64,000 bases of DNA from CAYGHG01 sp964349515 (GTDB lineage Bacteria > Oederibacteriota > PGYV01 > CAYGHG01): positions 1-64,000 of the forward strand of contig CAYGHG010000002.1 in assembly GCA_964349515.1 (NCBI GenBank). The letters are read 5' to 3'. A program made the translations under genes and the position numbers. Under the pieces are notes generated by a model, which worked only from the letters and a program-made list of their open reading frames with translations, was not told the origin of the DNA and ran no database searches. Positions 7,563 to 16,199 of the stretch are shown piece after piece. The number at the start of each line of letters is the position of its first letter. Positions within the stretch are counted from its first letter, which is position 1.

Positions 7563-8393
7563 TCAAAAATCCAGCGAGGCAAGTTTTATGCCTATAGTGG
7601 AGGAGTCCGGCATAAAAATGTCAGCAGCAGCCCTGCCGGGGGTGCCGGGTTTTTTTTCCTCTTCGCCTGATAAAAATCCGTCAAGCACGGACACCGTCCA
7701 TATCACGCCGGCTATGGCAACAGGTATTATGACGCGCAAACCGGCCTCTTCGGCTGTTTTATATTTTTCATCAAACCTGTCAGTTGCGTTTTTGTACGCG
7801 CTCACCGCCGCCTCGCGGTCTATGGAATATTTAATTATCGCGCCTATAGACGCGAGATAACCCAGGGAATAGACATAGCCCTTTGCAGGCTCATTGTTGT
7901 AAAACTGCCCCGCCCCCGGAAGAAGCGCCGAGCGCCACATAATCTCTCCTTTTGTCCTGCTCTCTTTTTTTACGGAAGCTGAAGTTTTTGCGGCTCCCCC
8001 CTGAAGCATGGAAACATATCTTTGCGCCGCAGGCTCACCTGGTTTTAAGGCAAGCACGTGCTTAAAGATTAACAGCGCGTTGTTGTATTTTTTCATTGAG
8101 TAGTAGCACATGCCCAGCCCCAGCCACGCCTGCCACATCCTTTTTTCGGCGCGCACCGCGGTGTTGTAGTGTGATATGGCTGTTTTCAGATCCCCTTTTT
8201 TGTGGGCGGCGAGGGCTGCCTGATAACTGTTTGCCGCGCTTCTTTTTGGCACAGCTTTCTGCACGGGCTTTGCCGCGGTTTTTACCGCCGGTTTGGAAGG
8301 GCTCTTTTTTCCGCCTGCCTTTGCGGGGGCGCCGATAGCGAGCCCGGCCGCAAAACAAAGCGCTGCTGCGATAATTACAATCTTTTTAAACAC
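7563..8393 (-). CDS. TPR protein with DUF5683-like membrane tail, copy 1
   Basis: A 276-residue paralogue of the 5866-6660 product. Signal peptide MFKKIVIIAAALCFAAGLAI, then a Lys/Pro/Ala-rich linker (about 22-52), two TPR-like repeats (YQAALAAHKKGDLKTAISHY, MKKYNNALLIFKHVLALKPG), then ALLPGAGQFYNNEPAKGYVY and hydrophobic segments. The 'PGAGQFYN' box aligns with 'PGWGQFHN' of the second copy. GUG start preceded by AAAGGGG. The pair order TPR-tail then lipoprotein is kept in both copies, which suggests that the two products act together. Confidence 0.65.
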   Translation of the reverse strand: MFKKIVIIAAALCFAAGLAIGAPAKAGGKKSPSKPAVKTAAKPVQKAVPKRSAANSYQAALAAHKKGDLKTAISHYNTAVRAEKRMWQAWLGLGMCYYSMKKYNNALLIFKHVLALKPGEPAAQRYVSMLQGGAAKTSASVKKESRTKGEIMWRSALLPGAGQFYNNEPAKGYVYSLGYLASIGAIIKYSIDREAAVSAYKNATDRFDEKYKTAEEAGLRVIIPVAIAGVIWTVSVLDGFLSGEEEKKPGTPGRAAADIFMPDSSTIGIKLASLDF

Positions 8394-8404
8394 CTTTTGC
8401 CCCT

Positions 8405-8884
8405 TTAAAAGTTATCGTTCTTTTCTCTTTTTTTCTTAATACTGCTGCGCAGGTAAAGCGCGATAAAAACCAGGAATGCAAAAGCAATCAGCATTATAGT
8501 GACAGGCTTAAACCCGCCTGCCAAAGCCTTGTATATGAAAACAGCGCCGAGCAGAATTATCACAGTCCCGGTCATCCTGCGCATTATCATGGAAAACATT
8601 GAGTTTGCCCGCTTAAGCCTCCTGACCACCGGAGGGTACTCAGGGTCTTTATCAAGCGAAGAGAGCCTGTACTTTATCCTTGAGAGGCTGTCAGGGTCCA
8701 GGTTTTTCTGCATCTCCTGCAGCTGCTGCCTCTTGTCGTTCAACTCCTGCCAGAGCAGCAGTTCTTTTTTGCATACAGGGCAGCCTGAAATATGTTCTTC
8801 CATATCCTTTAAAAGAAACCCGTCTTTAATGAGCCCGTTTGAATACTCTTTAAGCTGTTTTCTTACGTCAGGGCAGTTTATCAA
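8405..8884 (-). CDS. Membrane protein with zf-HC2 anti-sigma-like zinc finger
   Basis: 159 residues. The N-terminal domain has Cys4 and then H31-ISG-C35-PV-C38, the H-x3-C-x2-C zinc site of zf-HC2 proteins, many of which are anti-sigma factors. A helical linker follows, then two hydrophobic helices (about 105-148) and a basic tail. The expected topology is cytoplasmic finger, membrane hairpin, cytoplasmic tail. No ECF sigma factor gene adjoins it, so a partner is not evident. UUG start overlapping the previous stop by 4 bases. The anti-sigma role is therefore inferred from the domain only. Confidence 0.6.
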   Translation of the reverse strand: MINCPDVRKQLKEYSNGLIKDGFLLKDMEEHISGCPVCKKELLLWQELNDKRQQLQEMQKNLDPDSLSRIKYRLSSLDKDPEYPPVVRRLKRANSMFSMIMRRMTGTVIILLGAVFIYKALAGGFKPVTIMLIAFAFLVFIALYLRSSIKKKREKNDNF

Positions 8885-9249
8885 ATTTTTTCACCGCTTT
8901 TCAGGCCCTCAAGCCTGATAATTAGTTTCTTTACCTCTTTTTTGTCCGCCGCGTGGCGCCTGATATACGAGCGCCCCTTTTCTATCCTGTGGACAAAATC
9001 CTTCAGAGCCTTTGAGCTCACTTCAAGCCGCGATATGTATGCAATGAACTCCGGCATTTTGGCGTAAACATACTCCATCGGCAGCTTTCTGTTCGCCCCT
9101 GCCGCGCCGGGCAGCTTTTCACATATTTTGTTGTCGTGAATTATCCTGAATCCAAAAGCCGCTCTTTTGGCTTTGTCGTAAACCCACACCGCCGCCGCTT
9201 CCGTGTCCTTTGCCTTCAGGCCGCAGCTGTCGCAGTCAAAAGGCCTCAT
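8881..9249 (-). CDS. Small protein with CxxC motif, unknown function
   Basis: A 122-residue soluble protein, not recognised. It starts MRPFDCDSCGLKAKDTEAAA, a single C-x2-C knuckle that could be half of a zinc ribbon. This is followed by a strand-like section (AAVWVYDKAKRAAFGFRII) and a long helical, basic C-terminal half. It overlaps both neighbours by 4 bases (ATGA and TTGA junctions), so it is firmly part of the operon between the TPR protein and the zf-HC2 membrane protein. Coupling to the latter suggests a joint role. Confidence 0.55.
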   Translation of the reverse strand: MRPFDCDSCGLKAKDTEAAAVWVYDKAKRAAFGFRIIHDNKICEKLPGAAGANRKLPMEYVYAKMPEFIAYISRLEVSSKALKDFVHRIEKGRSYIRRHAADKKEVKKLIIRLEGLKSGEKI

Positions 9250-10490
9250 AACAGCTTTATTTTTGCCTGCAGCTGCCTTGTATGGGACGCGTCATCAGAG
9301 CGGCCGGCTTTTTCATAAAGCGGTATCAGCAGCGTGTACTCGTCAATGAGCTGGTTCTTAAGCCCTTTTTTAAGATATATAGATGAGAGTGTTTCGTGCG
9401 CCTCAATATTCTGGGCGTTTACATTTTTTACCTTGTTTGCCAGCGAGAGCGCCTGATCCTGCTCCTGCGCCTCAATTAAAATCCTCATTGCCCTTAAGTA
9501 GTAATCCTCCGCCTGCCTGTGCTCGCGAAGTTTTAGCAGGATGTCCCCTATCTGCTCAAGTATTTCGCTGTTTTCGTTTATAACTTCGCTGTCAAGAGAC
9601 ATCAGCACTGTTTTTGCGGCAGAGTACTCCGCGGTTTTATAATATATTTTTCCGAGCAGTACTTTTTCCTCGGGCGATAATTCATAGCTGCCTTCCAGAA
9701 CTTTTTTCGCCTCAAGTATTTCATTGTCTTTAAAAAGAAAATAGGCGTAGAACTGCTTTCCGTATTCGCTTTTGTGCTCCATCGCCCTTTTGGCCACTAT
9801 TCTTCCCTGTGCCACGGCGTTTTTTTCCGCGAGATTAATCAGCAGCTCCTTAAACATCTCTTCGGCCTCTTCTTTTTTTCCGGAAACAGCCAGATCCTCG
9901 GCCATTACCGACATTGCCTCTGTGTTCCCCTTTTCAAGCTCAAGTATTTTTTTGGCAAGATTTACAGCCTCGGCGTGGTTTCCCTTTTCAAGCAGTATCC
10001 TGACCGCGCGCACGTAGGCCTCCACAGCGTCGCCCACCATCAGCTGCTTTTCACACGCGTCGGCAAGCTTGTATAAAAGCTCCACGTTATACTTGTCTGT
10101 CTTTATGAGTTCTTTCAGGGCGGGTATGGCGTTTGAAAAATCCTGGGTGTTGTAGCTTGACTGCGCGTCAACCGTCTTTGACATTTTTTCACAGAAAGAC
10201 TTTGACTCGGGGTCAAACCTGGAGCAGTCCAGTTTGGCTATTTTTTTCTGCAGGAATGAAAGCTTTGCTATGTTTCCTTTTTTCTGGTGGTCTTCATAGA
10301 CTTTTTTATAATGGTCCAAAGCCTTTCTCTCGCGGCCGAGTTTTACCAGCGCGTCGCCCATTGAGTTGTGGGTATTTATGTCATCAGGTTCCATCGCAAG
10401 GAGCTTTTCATATTCTTTCAGCACCTTTTCCCATTCGCCGGTCTGCGCGTACCTTGTGATGGTCTTTAAAATGTCCTTCTTCTGTTCCAA
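9246..10490 (-). CDS. Cytoplasmic tetratricopeptide-repeat protein
   Basis: A 414-residue all-helical protein without a signal peptide. TPR-type units are visible along its length, e.g. EWEKVLKEYEKLLAMEPDD (about 19-37), RKALDHYKKVYEDHQKKG, DAVEAYVRAVRILLEKGNHA, SAAKTVLMSL and RQAEDYYLRAMRILIEAQEQ. Such repeats bind other proteins. It is the second gene of the minus-strand operon, between the HD-GYP-like sensor (22 bases upstream) and the CxxC protein (overlapping). UUG start after a G-rich ribosome site. Partner unknown. Confidence 0.75.
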   Translation of the reverse strand: MEQKKDILKTITRYAQTGEWEKVLKEYEKLLAMEPDDINTHNSMGDALVKLGRERKALDHYKKVYEDHQKKGNIAKLSFLQKKIAKLDCSRFDPESKSFCEKMSKTVDAQSSYNTQDFSNAIPALKELIKTDKYNVELLYKLADACEKQLMVGDAVEAYVRAVRILLEKGNHAEAVNLAKKILELEKGNTEAMSVMAEDLAVSGKKEEAEEMFKELLINLAEKNAVAQGRIVAKRAMEHKSEYGKQFYAYFLFKDNEILEAKKVLEGSYELSPEEKVLLGKIYYKTAEYSAAKTVLMSLDSEVINENSEILEQIGDILLKLREHRQAEDYYLRAMRILIEAQEQDQALSLANKVKNVNAQNIEAHETLSSIYLKKGLKNQLIDEYTLLIPLYEKAGRSDDASHTRQLQAKIKLL

Positions 10491-10511
10491 ATTCCGCCCC
10501 CGGAATTTATT

Positions 10512-11807
10512 TTACTTCTCTTTACTGCCGTTGTTTTTTTCCGCGTTTTCACCCGAGTGCAGGTACATTATAAAGAGTTCCGTTATCTCGGGGTCAAACT
10601 GTTTTTCCTTATTAAGCCTAAGCTCATATACAGCCTCGTCAAGGGTCATGGCCTCCCTGTGCTCGCGTTTTGTTATCATCGCATCATAAGCGTCCGCAAT
10701 GGCGAGTATCTTTGCCTCTTTGAGTATTGCGCCCCCTTTTAAGCCGCCCGGGTAGCCGTAGCCGTCATAACGCTCGTGGTGCTGCAGTATTATGGGCACC
10801 ACTTCCTTGAGCGCCCTTATGTTTGAAAGTATTCTCGCGCTTATCTCCGGGTGTTTTTGTATTTTTATTATGTCTTCCGGCTCCAGCGTCTCTTTTTTGC
10901 GCAGTATCCTTCCCTCCACCCCTATGTTGCCTATGTCTTTTAAAAGCGCGGCAAGGCGCAGGTTTTCAATCTGCTTTTCAGAGAGCTTTATTTCCTTTGC
11001 AACACCCACGGCGTAGCGCGCCACTCTTTTGGCGTGGCCCGGGGAGTATTTGTCCTTTGTATCAAGAGCCATGGTAAATGCTCCGAGTATGCCGTCGTAA
11101 TAGTCGCTCAGCCTCTCCATCATATGGTTTAAGCTGTTTGCAAGCGAGAGAAATTCGTTCTTAACCCCGATTTTTATCCTGTGCCTCAGGTTGCCCTCTG
11201 AAATCTGTTCCGTGCCTTCTATTAATGTGTTAAGGGGTTTAAGAAGCCTCTTCGTAAAGAGCGTAATAAGAAAAACGGAAATACCCGCTATCAAAAGCGC
11301 CAGTACGCCGCTTTTTATGTAAAGAAACATCAGCTCTTCATTCAGCCTGTCAGCGCTGAAAACGGCGTGAATCGTGCCGATTTTTTTTGAGGTTGAATTG
11401 TTTTGCAGTTTCAGGGGCGACTCATAGACAAGGGCCCTGCCTCCGCCCGGCAGCGCCGCCTCGCCTCCGCCGTCTTGTATGTAAGGATAACGGTCCTTTA
11501 TTCTCGCGCCCATGTCAGAGGAAAGCGTGGAAGCGGTGACCAAGCCGTCGTTGTCGGAGACTGCCGCCATAATGAGCCCGTTTAAACCCGCTATCCTGCT
11601 TAAATAGACGTTAAGGCTTAAAAAATCTTTCTTGACGCTCATCTCCGTAGCTGCCCCCTCAATGCTGTTAATGAGCAGCATTGCCTTGGCCCCTGTTTCT
11701 TCTTTCAGCATCTCACCCGCGTCCCTGACAAGCAGAAATGCGGTGCCGGATACGGAAAAAACAATTGCTATTATAACTGCGGCCGTAAGCTGAAAACTAA
11801 TTTTCAA
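10512..11807 (-). CDS. HAMP sensor with degenerate HD-GYP output domain
   Basis: 431 residues: TM helix 7-27, extracytoplasmic sensor about 28-160, TM helix about 165-184, HAMP 185-237, HD-GYP domain 238-415. HD-GYP domains hydrolyse cyclic di-GMP. Here GHAKRV (257-262), KHP (318-320), LQHHERYDGY (341-350) and GYP (351-353) are kept. The central HD pair, however, reads LLKDIGN (288-294), so the metal-binding His is Lys290, and the usual Lys after DIG is Asn. Catalysis may be lost, leaving a binding or signalling role. First gene of the operon; UUG start with GGAGG 5 bases upstream. Confidence 0.8.
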   Translation of the reverse strand: MKISFQLTAAVIIAIVFSVSGTAFLLVRDAGEMLKEETGAKAMLLINSIEGAATEMSVKKDFLSLNVYLSRIAGLNGLIMAAVSDNDGLVTASTLSSDMGARIKDRYPYIQDGGGEAALPGGGRALVYESPLKLQNNSTSKKIGTIHAVFSADRLNEELMFLYIKSGVLALLIAGISVFLITLFTKRLLKPLNTLIEGTEQISEGNLRHRIKIGVKNEFLSLANSLNHMMERLSDYYDGILGAFTMALDTKDKYSPGHAKRVARYAVGVAKEIKLSEKQIENLRLAALLKDIGNIGVEGRILRKKETLEPEDIIKIQKHPEISARILSNIRALKEVVPIILQHHERYDGYGYPGGLKGGAILKEAKILAIADAYDAMITKREHREAMTLDEAVYELRLNKEKQFDPEITELFIMYLHSGENAEKNNGSKEK

Positions 11808-11887
11808 ATTACCCTCCGTAAAAAGGCTTTATTTGTCAGGCTATTAATAATATCACAACCAAAAGCTGCGGTCAACAACGCTCGGAT

Positions 11888-11987
11888 NNNNNNNNNNNNN
11901 NNNNNNNNNNNNNNNNNNNNNNNNNNNNNNNNNNNNNNNNNNNNNNNNNNNNNNNNNNNNNNNNNNNNNNNNNNNNNNNNNNNNNNN
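11888..11987. other. Assembly gap (100 N)
   Basis: Exactly 100 unknown bases join two contigs. Flanking bases show no shared overlap that I can see, unlike the second gap. The gap lies between the start of the HD-GYP-like gene and the end of the glycosyltransferase gene, so the promoter region of the long operon may be incomplete. Confidence 0.99.
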
Positions 11988-11988
11988 A

Positions 11989-12765
11989 TTAATGCTTTCC
12001 TTTTTTTAGATTTATGCCGGTGAGGTATAAAAGCGCCCGCCTGACAGGGTCTTTAGGAAAATTTTGGTGCTTATACAGCGCCTTTTTTGAAGTGAGCCTG
12101 TAGAGCCCGTGGTTGCGCATATAGGAATCCACGCGCTTTTCAAAAAGTTCGCCGCCGTAAACAGGGTAGCGCGACGAGGCCGGATGCGCTTCAGTGTAAA
12201 TGTTCTTTTGAAAATCGGCGGCCCTAATCAGGTAGCACTGGTCGGAAAACCCGTAACCCTTGTAAAAATCCCCCTCCTCTTCCACCAGGTTTTCAGCCAC
12301 GTCCTGAGGGTCGCCGTTTGGGTTGGCGGCGAATATACACGGGTCTTTTTCCATCAGCGCCGCAGACTCATTTATCCAGCTTTCCCTGTTGGAAACAATG
12401 GCGTCGCCCGTCATATGCAGGAGGTATTTGGTTTTGCAAAGCAGGATGCCGGTGAGTTCCTGTATGGAGTAGAAGTACCCGCCCTTAAAATCGTCCTTTG
12501 TCATCCCGAAGTGCTTAAGCGTCCCCTCGGCATGATCCTCCACAAAAACATAGGAAGTAACAACACCGCTTTTAACCTGTTTTTGAGCCTCTTTTTCCAC
12601 AACATCCCTGTTTTTTACGTTATTAATGTACAGCACCTTTTCCGCAAACCCGCAGTTTAAACTCTTTATTATTTTTTTAAGCCTGCCGGTCTTCAGTACA
12701 ATCCGCCAGTCGCCTTCCCATACCTTGGTTTCAAAAGTAATCATCTCAGGGTCCATCACTTCCAC
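11989..12765 (-). CDS. Putative GT-A-fold glycosyltransferase
   Basis: 258 residues, no membrane segment. An N-terminal strand/helix pattern is followed by KTKYLLHMTGDAIVSNRESW (about 110-129), which resembles the strand and acidic loop of GT-A enzymes (here TGD). GDFYKGYGFSDQCYLIRAAD follows, similar to the 'd..F..d.y.l.' acceptor part of GT2-like proteins. The basic C-terminus resembles a membrane-surface helix. Neighbouring genes also encode glycosyltransferases, which supports the assignment. The start could be GTG 12765 or ATG 12756. The 3' end lies against an assembly gap but the stop codon is present. Confidence 0.5.
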   Translation of the reverse strand: MEVMDPEMITFETKVWEGDWRIVLKTGRLKKIIKSLNCGFAEKVLYINNVKNRDVVEKEAQKQVKSGVVTSYVFVEDHAEGTLKHFGMTKDDFKGGYFYSIQELTGILLCKTKYLLHMTGDAIVSNRESWINESAALMEKDPCIFAANPNGDPQDVAENLVEEEGDFYKGYGFSDQCYLIRAADFQKNIYTEAHPASSRYPVYGGELFEKRVDSYMRNHGLYRLTSKKALYKHQNFPKDPVRRALLYLTGINLKKGKH

Positions 12766-12822
12766 CCGCCTTATTGTTTTAACTTATTATAACTTAACGC
12801 TTTTTCAAAGTACAACCTAAAG

Positions 12823-12949
12823 CTGATAACCGATACTGTCAGGAATTGTGTGTAATTAAAAATGATAATATATTGAATTTAGCCTCTCCCCCTTCAAGGC
12901 GGAGAGGAAATCATATTACACACTAATGTGAATACTACCCTGATAACCG
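12823..12949. repeat. MITE-like element flanked by a 10-base direct repeat
   Basis: CTGATAACCG occurs at 12823-12832 and again at 12940-12949. Between them, TGTGTGTAAT (near 12850) and ATTACACACTA (near 12915) form inverted ends around a palindrome CCTCTCCCCCTTC / GGCGGAGAGG. This resembles a small non-coding insertion with a target duplication. It lies in the divergent intergenic region between two glycosyltransferase genes. Confidence 0.45.
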
Positions 12950-13009
12950 CGCTTGTTGAATTTTTTTTTATTAATGCTATCATATCCCAAACCTTTCGAG
13001 GAGGAGTGC

Positions 13010-15196
13010 TTGAAAAGCAAATCTGCAAAACCGCCTTACCTGCCTGCTGTTGCGGCATTATTTTCCCTCGGCTTTGCGGCCGCGGGGCAGTACTTGCTGT
13101 ATTTTAACAAGAGTGTGCCGCTCGGGCTTGTGTTTTTTGCCGCGGCTGCGCTTGTCTTTGCATTCTTTTTGAGAAAACAGCCCTCGGCAGCGGCGCCTGA
13201 AATCAAACCCAAAACCGAAGCGCTGTTTTTCATAATCATGCTCCTAACCGCCGCATTTTTTCGTTTCTATAAAATAAATGAAATCCCGGCGGGGTGCTTT
13301 CCCGATGAGGCTCAGAACATATTTGACGCCGTAAAAATAGAGCACGGGGAACTCCCTGTTTATGTCGGGTACTCCACCCACAACGCGGCGCTCTTTCTTT
13401 ACCCTGCCGCCTTTCTTTTTAAAATTTTCGGCGCCGACATAACCCAGCTCAGGGCATACTCGGCTTTTTTCGGGTTTTTAACCGTGCCTGCGCTTTACTT
13501 TCTGCTCCGCTCGGTTTCAGGCCCGCGCCTGGCTGTAATCGGCGGTTTTCTGTTTGCAGTGATGCGGTGGCATTTTAATTTCAACCGCATCGGCTACCAC
13601 GCCTCTTTTGCTCTTTTAATGTTTGTGCTTGTGCTCTACTTTGTATGGAAATGCAGGGAGGAAAAATTTTCATATTTTCTTTTACTCGGCGCCTCCCTCG
13701 GTATCGCACTCAACACCTACCAGTCCGCGAGGCTGATTCCCTTCTGGCTTGCGCTTGTGCTCGTATTTGTTTTTATAAAAAAGAGCGGCTTCATAAAACG
13801 CAATCAGGACAAAATGACAACAGCCGCTCTCGCGGCTTTCCTGCTTTTCACGCCTTTATTTTTTTACGCGGTCAAAAATCACACTGTTTTTTTTGAAAGG
13901 CAGCGCGAGGTGAGTGTTTTTAAAAAAGCAAACATAGAGGGGCACCTTTTCTACACGGCTTCTTCCGAGAAACACACCGCATTGACGCTTATTAAAAAGA
14001 ACCTGAAAGACACCCTCCTGATGTTCCACCACAAGGGCGACAAAAACCCGCGCCACAACCTGCCTGGGCTTCCCGCCCTTGATTTCATAACAGGTATTTT
14101 TTTCCTGCTGGGTTTTGCGCTGGCGCTTGCGCGCATCACAAGCCCCCCGGGCCTTTTGTTTGTTTCCTGTTTTGTTGTTTTCATTATCCCTGGCTTTATC
14201 ACCATAGAGGCGCCGCAGAGTTTAAGGCTTTTTTTTCTCATCCCCTGCGCGGTCTATTTTTCCTCTGCGGCATTAGTGCACATCATAGACTCAGTTTCCG
14301 CTTTCCGCGGTTTTCTGCGCGGCCCGGCTTATATTTTGTCCGCGGTGCTTATTGTTTTTGCCGGCCATAACAATTTCATCAACTACTTTGAAAAACAGGC
14401 CAAAAACGCCTACTGCTGGCAGGAATTCGCGACAGACGCGTACGAAGCCGGAAAGCATGTAAAGAGCCTCGGCGGGTCTTACAAAACCATACTTGCCGCT
14501 GACAATTATAAGATAAGAACCTTTAACCTCGCAGCCCGTGGCGGTGACATAAATGATTTCACCCGGTTTAGAATAGAGGATTCGGTTCCCGTGCGCCATC
14601 CTGAAGAGGGAAAAAATTATGTCTATATGTTAAACCCCCATTACAGGCACCTCATTAAACCCCTCTTTGAAAAAGTGTACCCCTCAGGCAGGGTGAACGC
14701 TTTGTTTAATAAATACAATACGAAATGGCTCATTTATCTGGCATATGAAGTGAGCGCGGAGGAAGCGGAAGCGGTAAGCAAAAAACTCGCACAAAATAAA
14801 AACGGCCTGATTTTGAGGCGCTATGCCGGCTCTATGCGGGCAAAAACTCTTGAAACCACAACGCCTCTTGTCTTCACCGGCCAGGATTACGGGGAGCTCT
14901 CCTATGAGTGGGAGGGAAAGATAAAAATCAGCGCAGACGGCGCCCATATTTTTTCCACGGAATCAAAGGGCGCGTCGCGCCTCTACATCAACGGAGTGCT
15001 GACAGTTGACAACCCCGGCGGCACCGCCAACAGGCCCCACAGCGCAGAGGCGCAGATAAACCTCAAACCCGGATATTACCCCATAAAAGCGGAGTACTCG
15101 CAGGGTAAAATGTTCAGTTATATGAAGCTTATTTGGAAACAGCCCGGGGGCGCTTATGAAATAGTGCCCTATGACGTTTTGTTTTACAAAGACTGA
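13010..15196 (+). CDS. GT-C membrane glycosyltransferase (ArnT/PMT type) with PA14-like C-terminal domain
   Basis: 728 residues with about 10-12 TM helices over residues 10-470. The first periplasmic loop has FPDEAQNIFDA, matching the Asp-Glu catalytic signature of ArnT/PMT enzymes that use polyprenyl-linked sugars. The C-terminal part (about 610-728) reads as a beta-rich domain: YEWEGKIKISADGAHIF, SRLYINGVLTVDN, LKPGYYPIKAEYSQG. This pattern is typical of PA14 carbohydrate-binding domains and would lie outside the membrane. The start was set at UUG 13010 because AGGAGG lies 5 bases before it; upstream in-frame ATGs lack a site. Convergent with and overlapping the GT9 gene by 13 bases. Confidence 0.75.
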   Translation: MKSKSAKPPYLPAVAALFSLGFAAAGQYLLYFNKSVPLGLVFFAAAALVFAFFLRKQPSAAAPEIKPKTEALFFIIMLLTAAFFRFYKINEIPAGCFPDEAQNIFDAVKIEHGELPVYVGYSTHNAALFLYPAAFLFKIFGADITQLRAYSAFFGFLTVPALYFLLRSVSGPRLAVIGGFLFAVMRWHFNFNRIGYHASFALLMFVLVLYFVWKCREEKFSYFLLLGASLGIALNTYQSARLIPFWLALVLVFVFIKKSGFIKRNQDKMTTAALAAFLLFTPLFFYAVKNHTVFFERQREVSVFKKANIEGHLFYTASSEKHTALTLIKKNLKDTLLMFHHKGDKNPRHNLPGLPALDFITGIFFLLGFALALARITSPPGLLFVSCFVVFIIPGFITIEAPQSLRLFFLIPCAVYFSSAALVHIIDSVSAFRGFLRGPAYILSAVLIVFAGHNNFINYFEKQAKNAYCWQEFATDAYEAGKHVKSLGGSYKTILAADNYKIRTFNLAARGGDINDFTRFRIEDSVPVRHPEEGKNYVYMLNPHYRHLIKPLFEKVYPSGRVNALFNKYNTKWLIYLAYEVSAEEAEAVSKKLAQNKNGLILRRYAGSMRAKTLETTTPLVFTGQDYGELSYEWEGKIKISADGAHIFSTESKGASRLYINGVLTVDNPGGTANRPHSAEAQINLKPGYYPIKAEYSQGKMFSYMKLIWKQPGGAYEIVPYDVLFYKD

Positions 15197-16194
15197 ACCG
15201 CAGCCATTACCGCTTCCGGGGTTATTTTTGTCATACACCTCATGTCTTTCACCCTGCAGCGCCTCTTGTGGCAGGGCCTGCATTTTTCACTGACCGATAC
15301 CGTATTGCCCGGCCCGCCCGGATACACCCAGTCTCTTTCATTTACCGGCCCGAACAGGCCGATACTGCGCACGCCGAACGCGTCCGCCATGTGTCGCGCG
15401 GCGCTGTCTGTTGAAACCAAAACATCCGCAAGGCTGATTAACGCCGCCATCTCCCTCAGTTTTGTCACAGGGGTAACACCAATGTTATTTGCTTTAAGAT
15501 ACTCCGCGGTCTCTTTGCACCCGGGGTCTGTAAGAAACAGGCACTCAAACCCGGAAGCGGCCGCGAGAGAGGCGAGTTTAAGCCAGTTTTCATCCGCCCA
15601 TTTTTTTGTCGGCCAGTCCCCGGAGTTTGAAAGCATCATTATTTTTTTTCCGCCTGCTTTCAAAGCCGCGGCAAATTCAGAGGCGTAATCCGCCTCCTCC
15701 CGCGTAAGCACGACCTGAGGCCGCGGGCAGGAGGTATAATTATTTCTGGTTTTGAGGGAAATGAGTTTTAACGCGCGAAAACCGTTGTAGGTATCCCTCA
15801 CCCTGTAATCAAAAGATGTGGTGTATGCGGAATTGAGAAGAAAGTCCTTTATTTTTTTCATTTTAAAGCCGTATTTTTCCGCTGCATCAGCGCCCATGGC
15901 AATGCCCGCCGAAAAGGGGCTTGTTTCAAAATCAAAAAACAGGTCATACCTGCCGAGGCTTTTTAAAAAACCCCGCCGTGACCAGGCGTCAATAAGTTTG
16001 TTTTTATGCTTTCCCCTGTCGGCTGTGGGTATCACCCTGTCTATGAAAGGGTTGTTGTAAAGTATCTGAGAGGCGCGCTCCCCTGATACAAAATCAATAA
16101 CGCATCCGGGGAACTCTCTCTTTATTACAGGCAGGGCGGCTGACGCAACTATGACGTCGCCTATGCCGCCCAGCCTGAAACAGAGTATTCTCAC
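15184..16194 (-). CDS. Glycosyltransferase family 9 (heptosyltransferase-like)
   Basis: 336 residues. The N-terminus MRILCFRLGGIGDVIVASAA is the characteristic GT9 start, followed by INYL-like LYNNPFIDRVI. The C-terminal nucleotide-sugar site contains SADVLVSTDSAARHMADAF and SIGLFGP. GT9 enzymes transfer heptose or related sugars to lipopolysaccharide core; here only the family can be claimed. The C-terminus has four Cys (EKCRPCHKRRCRVKDMRC), common in GT9 proteins. GUG start 5 bases after the stop of... the order on the minus strand is GT9 first, then the LolA-like gene lies upstream at 16200-17027, with 5 bases between. Confidence 0.85.
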   Translation of the reverse strand: MRILCFRLGGIGDVIVASAALPVIKREFPGCVIDFVSGERASQILYNNPFIDRVIPTADRGKHKNKLIDAWSRRGFLKSLGRYDLFFDFETSPFSAGIAMGADAAEKYGFKMKKIKDFLLNSAYTTSFDYRVRDTYNGFRALKLISLKTRNNYTSCPRPQVVLTREEADYASEFAAALKAGGKKIMMLSNSGDWPTKKWADENWLKLASLAAASGFECLFLTDPGCKETAEYLKANNIGVTPVTKLREMAALISLADVLVSTDSAARHMADAFGVRSIGLFGPVNERDWVYPGGPGNTVSVSEKCRPCHKRRCRVKDMRCMTKITPEAVMAAVQSL

Positions 16195-16199
16195 CGTGC

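Noticed and set aside
8405..8884. Calling the zf-HC2 protein a proven anti-sigma factor
   Set aside because: No sigma factor gene lies beside it; the zinc motif occurs in other membrane proteins too, so only 'anti-sigma-like' is supported.
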